Positions 31,441 to 33,928 of a stretch of 33,928 bases of DNA are shown here, in pieces. Below the pieces are notes generated by a model. That model did no database searches and had not been told where the DNA came from. It worked only from the letters and a program-made list of their open reading frames with translations. Position numbers and translations under genes: made by a program. The stretch covers positions 1 through 33,928 of the forward strand of contig CAYRNW010000028.1 in the NCBI GenBank assembly GCA_964425745.1, given 5' to 3'. Within the stretch, counting starts at the first letter, position 1. Each line of letters opens with the position of its first letter. The DNA is from CALCNS01 sp964425745 (lineage in GTDB: Bacteria; Bacillota; JAAYKD01).

Positions 31441-32499
31441 ATGAAGAAGTTAAAAGTAGGTGTGATCGGCACCGGCAGTATTTGCGGAGTGCATATCAAC
31501 GGCTATAAATCTCTGGACCAGGTGGAACTCTATGCACTGTGTGATATCAACCAAGAACGGGTCGAAAAAGTTGCCGCCAAACACAAGGTGCAACATACCT
31601 TTACCGATTATCATGAAATGCTAAAACTGGATGAACTCGACGCCGTCAGTGTCTGCACCTGGAACAGTGAACATGCAGCGGCAACCATTGCAGCGCTAAA
31701 AGCCGGTAAACATGTCTTATGCGAAAAGCCCATGGCGCTCAACACACAGGAAGCCTTGGCCATGGAGCAAGCTGCCAAAGAATCCGGCAAGCTGTTGATG
31801 ATCGGTTTAGTGCGCCGCTACGGGAATGACTGCGAAGTGGTCAAAGACTTTATCGATGCCGATGCCTTGGGCGAACTGTATTATGCCAAAGCTACCTATT
31901 TGCGCAGAGCAGGCTACCCGGGTGGCTGGTTTGGGGACCGCAAACGATCCGGCGGAGGGCCGGTAATCGATTTAGGCGTGCATGTGATTGATTTAGTGCG
32001 GTATCTCATGGGTTCTCCCAACCCTGTGGCGGTGACCGCCGTGACCTACAATAAACTAGGGCCACGCACCCATATTAAAAAACGCGGAGGCTATTCTTCG
32101 GCAGAACAGAATCAACAGCCCGTTTTCGATGTTGAAGACCTAGCAGTGGGATTGATCAAGTTCGATAACGGAGCCACTTTAATGTTGGAGACCAGCTTCA
32201 GTTTGAACATAAAAGCAGATGTGGCTAATATTGAACTCTTTGGCAGCAAAGGTGGGGCTAAACTCGACCCCAAATTAGAGCTGTATTCGGAACAGCAGGG
32301 GTATTTGGTCGATATCACCCCGGCGCATAATACGGCACTCAGCTTTGACGGTTTGTTTGAACGCGAAATCAGTCACTTTGTGGACTGCATTACCAAAGGA
32401 ATTCCTTGTGTCAGCCCCGCTCACGACGGTGTGATGCTGATGCGGATCATTGACGGGATCTATGAATCGGCTCGAACCGGAAGAGAGGTTCTGTTATGA
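31441..32499 (+). CDS. Gfo/Idh/MocA family oxidoreductase
   Basis: A 352-residue NAD(P)-dependent dehydrogenase. The Rossmann motif is VGVIGTGSICGVH (residues 6-18) and the family EKP motif is CEKPMAL (94-100). The C-terminal domain includes GGGPVIDLGVHVIDLVRYLMG with the catalytic histidine-aspartate pair. It would oxidise or reduce a hydroxyl group of a sugar, inositol or related polyol. It begins 12 bases after the first isomerase and overlaps the second by four bases, so the three act in one pathway. Confidence 0.92.
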   Translation: MKKLKVGVIGTGSICGVHINGYKSLDQVELYALCDINQERVEKVAAKHKVQHTFTDYHEMLKLDELDAVSVCTWNSEHAAATIAALKAGKHVLCEKPMALNTQEALAMEQAAKESGKLLMIGLVRRYGNDCEVVKDFIDADALGELYYAKATYLRRAGYPGGWFGDRKRSGGGPVIDLGVHVIDLVRYLMGSPNPVAVTAVTYNKLGPRTHIKKRGGYSSAEQNQQPVFDVEDLAVGLIKFDNGATLMLETSFSLNIKADVANIELFGSKGGAKLDPKLELYSEQQGYLVDITPAHNTALSFDGLFEREISHFVDCITKGIPCVSPAHDGVMLMRIIDGIYESARTGREVLL

Positions 32500-33362
32500 G
32501 AATCGGGGTCAGTTCTTACAGCTTTCATGCCATGGTGCGCAGCGGGAAACTCACTCAGCTGAGCATGATTCAAACTGCTGCCGAACTGGGCTTCGATGAA
32601 ATCGAATTTACCGATCTGCAAGTGCCTGTGGGAGAAACACCGGAGTCGTTTGCTAAACAATTACGAGATGAATGTGAGCGTTGTGGCATTGCTATGGGCA
32701 ATTACACCGTAACGGCAGATTTATTGAATGGTAGTAACGGAGATTTGCAGGCGGAAGTGCAGCGGCTGAAGGGGCAAGTGGTCCTGGCGCAGATTTTTGG
32801 TGCCAAAGGCATGCGACACGATGCAACCTTTGGGTTTAAGAAAGATGCTGTAGGCCCTAAAAGCTTTGAAGCTACACTGCCGCGCTTGATTCAAGGGTCT
32901 CGTGCAGTCACGGAATACGCCGAAACCCTGGGCATTCGCACCATGGTAGAAAACCACGGCTTTTTTGCCCAAGACAGCGAACGAGTTGAAAAGTTGGTCT
33001 GTGGCGTTCATCACCCAAACTTCGGTTTGCTGATCGACATCGGCAATTTTCTATGTGTGGATGAAGACCCCTGCGAAGCGGTGGGGAGGGTAGCAGCGTA
33101 TGCTTTTCATGTGCATGTCAAAGATTTTCATGTGAAGCCGGGGAATCAACCGGACCCGGGAAAAGGATGGTTCAGCAGTCGCGGCGGCAATTACCTGCGC
33201 GGGGCAATCATCGGTCATGGTGAAGTGCCGGTCGGGCAATGTTTGCGAATTCTTAAAAAATCAGGATATCAAGGCAGTGTATCGGTTGAATTTGAAGGAA
33301 TCGAAGACTCCATAACAGGCATTTCCATTGGGCTCGAAAACCTGAGGAGGTATTTACGATGA
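32496..33362 (+). CDS. TIM-barrel sugar phosphate isomerase/epimerase 2
   Basis: A 288-residue xylose-isomerase-like TIM-barrel protein, only distantly like the first. Candidate metal ligands are the glutamate in RTMVENHGFF, the aspartate in LLIDIGNF, the histidines in FHVHVKDFH and the glutamate in VSVEFEG. The ATG overlaps the dehydrogenase stop by four bases. Its own stop overlaps a further start codon by four bases, indicating the operon once continued. The substrate is unknown; a keto-sugar or inositol intermediate is plausible. Confidence 0.88.
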   Translation: MRIGVSSYSFHAMVRSGKLTQLSMIQTAAELGFDEIEFTDLQVPVGETPESFAKQLRDECERCGIAMGNYTVTADLLNGSNGDLQAEVQRLKGQVVLAQIFGAKGMRHDATFGFKKDAVGPKSFEATLPRLIQGSRAVTEYAETLGIRTMVENHGFFAQDSERVEKLVCGVHHPNFGLLIDIGNFLCVDEDPCEAVGRVAAYAFHVHVKDFHVKPGNQPDPGKGWFSSRGGNYLRGAIIGHGEVPVGQCLRILKKSGYQGSVSVEFEGIEDSITGISIGLENLRRYLR

Positions 33363-33436
33363 TTCAACGATTTGGTGGAATGAATTTATCTTCAAAAAAT
33401 CCCGAGGGTAACTTGTTGCTGTTATTGGAGCAGTAA
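33359..33436 (+). pseudogene. Truncated VOC (glyoxalase-like) gene start
   Basis: An ATG overlapping the isomerase stop by four bases, with GAGGAGG nine bases upstream, opens a 25-codon frame (MIQRFGGMNLSSKNPEGN then LLLLLEQ). The first part matches the beginning of VOC-superfamily dioxygenase/glyoxalase proteins. These normally continue past 120 residues, so most of the gene is missing and this is taken as a deletion remnant. Confidence 0.5.
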
Positions 33437-33518
33437 ATCCGACCGAACTTGTTTAGAAAAGTCGAGTGAAAGGGCGCAACCTATGCTATCTTTATTGTAG
33501 TGAAAGGAGGGGAGCACA

Positions 33519-33914
33519 ATGCTGAATGAACTCAACCAGGTCATGGATTACATTGAGGAACACTTAACCGAAGAATTATCGCTGGAACATATTGCGAATT
33601 TTGCTGGGGTATCGGATTACCATTTTCGCAAGGTTTTCTTTTATTTAGCGGGTATGAATTTAAGCGAGTATATCAAGAATCGGCGGTTGTCGGAAGCTTC
33701 AAAGGACTTAATGCAAGGAATAGGTGTGACCGAAGTAGCGTATCATTACGGTTACCAGTCTCTCGATGGTTTTACTCGAGCATTTAAGAAATGGAGTGGT
33801 ATCTTGCCATCGGAAGTAAAACCAGATGGCTTTGGCAAGGTGTTTCCTAAACTTTCATTTATTATTACAGTAAAAGTCCAGCTAAGAATTGTCAAGATGA
33901 ATCTTCGGAAATGA
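33519..33914 (+). CDS. AraC-type regulator, probably truncated
   Basis: A 131-residue protein. Residues 1-105 form a double helix-turn-helix AraC DNA-binding domain (LSLEHIANFAGVSDYHFRKVF; VTEVAYHYGYQSLDGFTRAFKKWSG). Related proteins with this N-terminal HTH and the linker FPKLSFIITVK continue into a GyrI-like effector domain, giving about 290 residues. Here the frame ends soon after ITVK at KMNLRK and a TGA, so the effector domain seems broken by a mutation or the protein has evolved to HTH only. The ATG at 33519 has AAAGGAGGGG upstream. The end of the window prevents a check of what follows. Confidence 0.75.
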   Translation: MLNELNQVMDYIEEHLTEELSLEHIANFAGVSDYHFRKVFFYLAGMNLSEYIKNRRLSEASKDLMQGIGVTEVAYHYGYQSLDGFTRAFKKWSGILPSEVKPDGFGKVFPKLSFIITVKVQLRIVKMNLRK

Positions 33915-33928
33915 TCTAAAAGCAAAGA

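Overview
The window reads as chromosomal DNA of a Gram-positive, low-to-mid GC Firmicute, probably an anaerobic clostridial-type bacterium. The main evidence is the complete ctsR-mcsA-mcsB-clpC operon with a consensus CtsR operator, strong AGGAGG-type ribosome binding sites, SigA-like promoters, DegV and DUF1836 proteins, and a YedF-type (TusA/DsrE) protein of the kind linked to selenium metabolism. The species cannot be named from sequence alone. No rRNA, tRNA, CRISPR array or intact insertion sequence was seen.

Layout. 1-2600: a pyridoxamine-phosphate-oxidase-like flavoprotein, a YkgJ-type Cys-cluster protein and a class I aminotransferase, closed by a perfect 25-bp bidirectional terminator. 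2600-8690 (minus strand): a tight five-gene operon of four amidohydrolase-fold proteins in the order A1-B1-A2-B2, followed by a MATE exporter. Both B proteins keep the metal ligands of the family. Both A proteins have lost them while remaining intact genes. 8757-9561: a leader hairpin, a frameshifted small gene and a short gene remnant. 9562-11351 (minus): a membrane metallophosphoesterase and YedF. 11557-16387: an EF-G paralogue, a phosphotransferase, a DUF1836 regulator and DegV. 16469-18835 (minus): a CPx P-type metal ATPase whose promoter carries a palindromic operator between -35 and -10. 19004-20927: a PUA-type rRNA methyltransferase and a rhomboid protease. 20979-21062: a small repeat element with GGGGAC ends. 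21069-25728: the ctsR stress operon. 25798-27524 (minus): two AT-rich genes for a membrane-anchored and a secreted protein of unknown function, beside a 520-base AT-rich non-coding stretch. 28046-30453: a DUF885 zinc peptidase, a two-helix membrane protein and a lipoprotein. 30574-33362: a TIM-barrel isomerase, Gfo/Idh/MocA dehydrogenase, TIM-barrel isomerase operon, ending in a truncated VOC gene and a short AraC-type regulator.

The most distinctive system is the ABAB amidohydrolase operon. The sequence suggests two paired enzyme/pseudoenzyme modules, probably made by duplication of an ancestral pair and transcribed with an exporter. Its substrate cannot be read from the sequence. The stress operon and the metal ATPase are the two places where regulation can be read most directly from the DNA.
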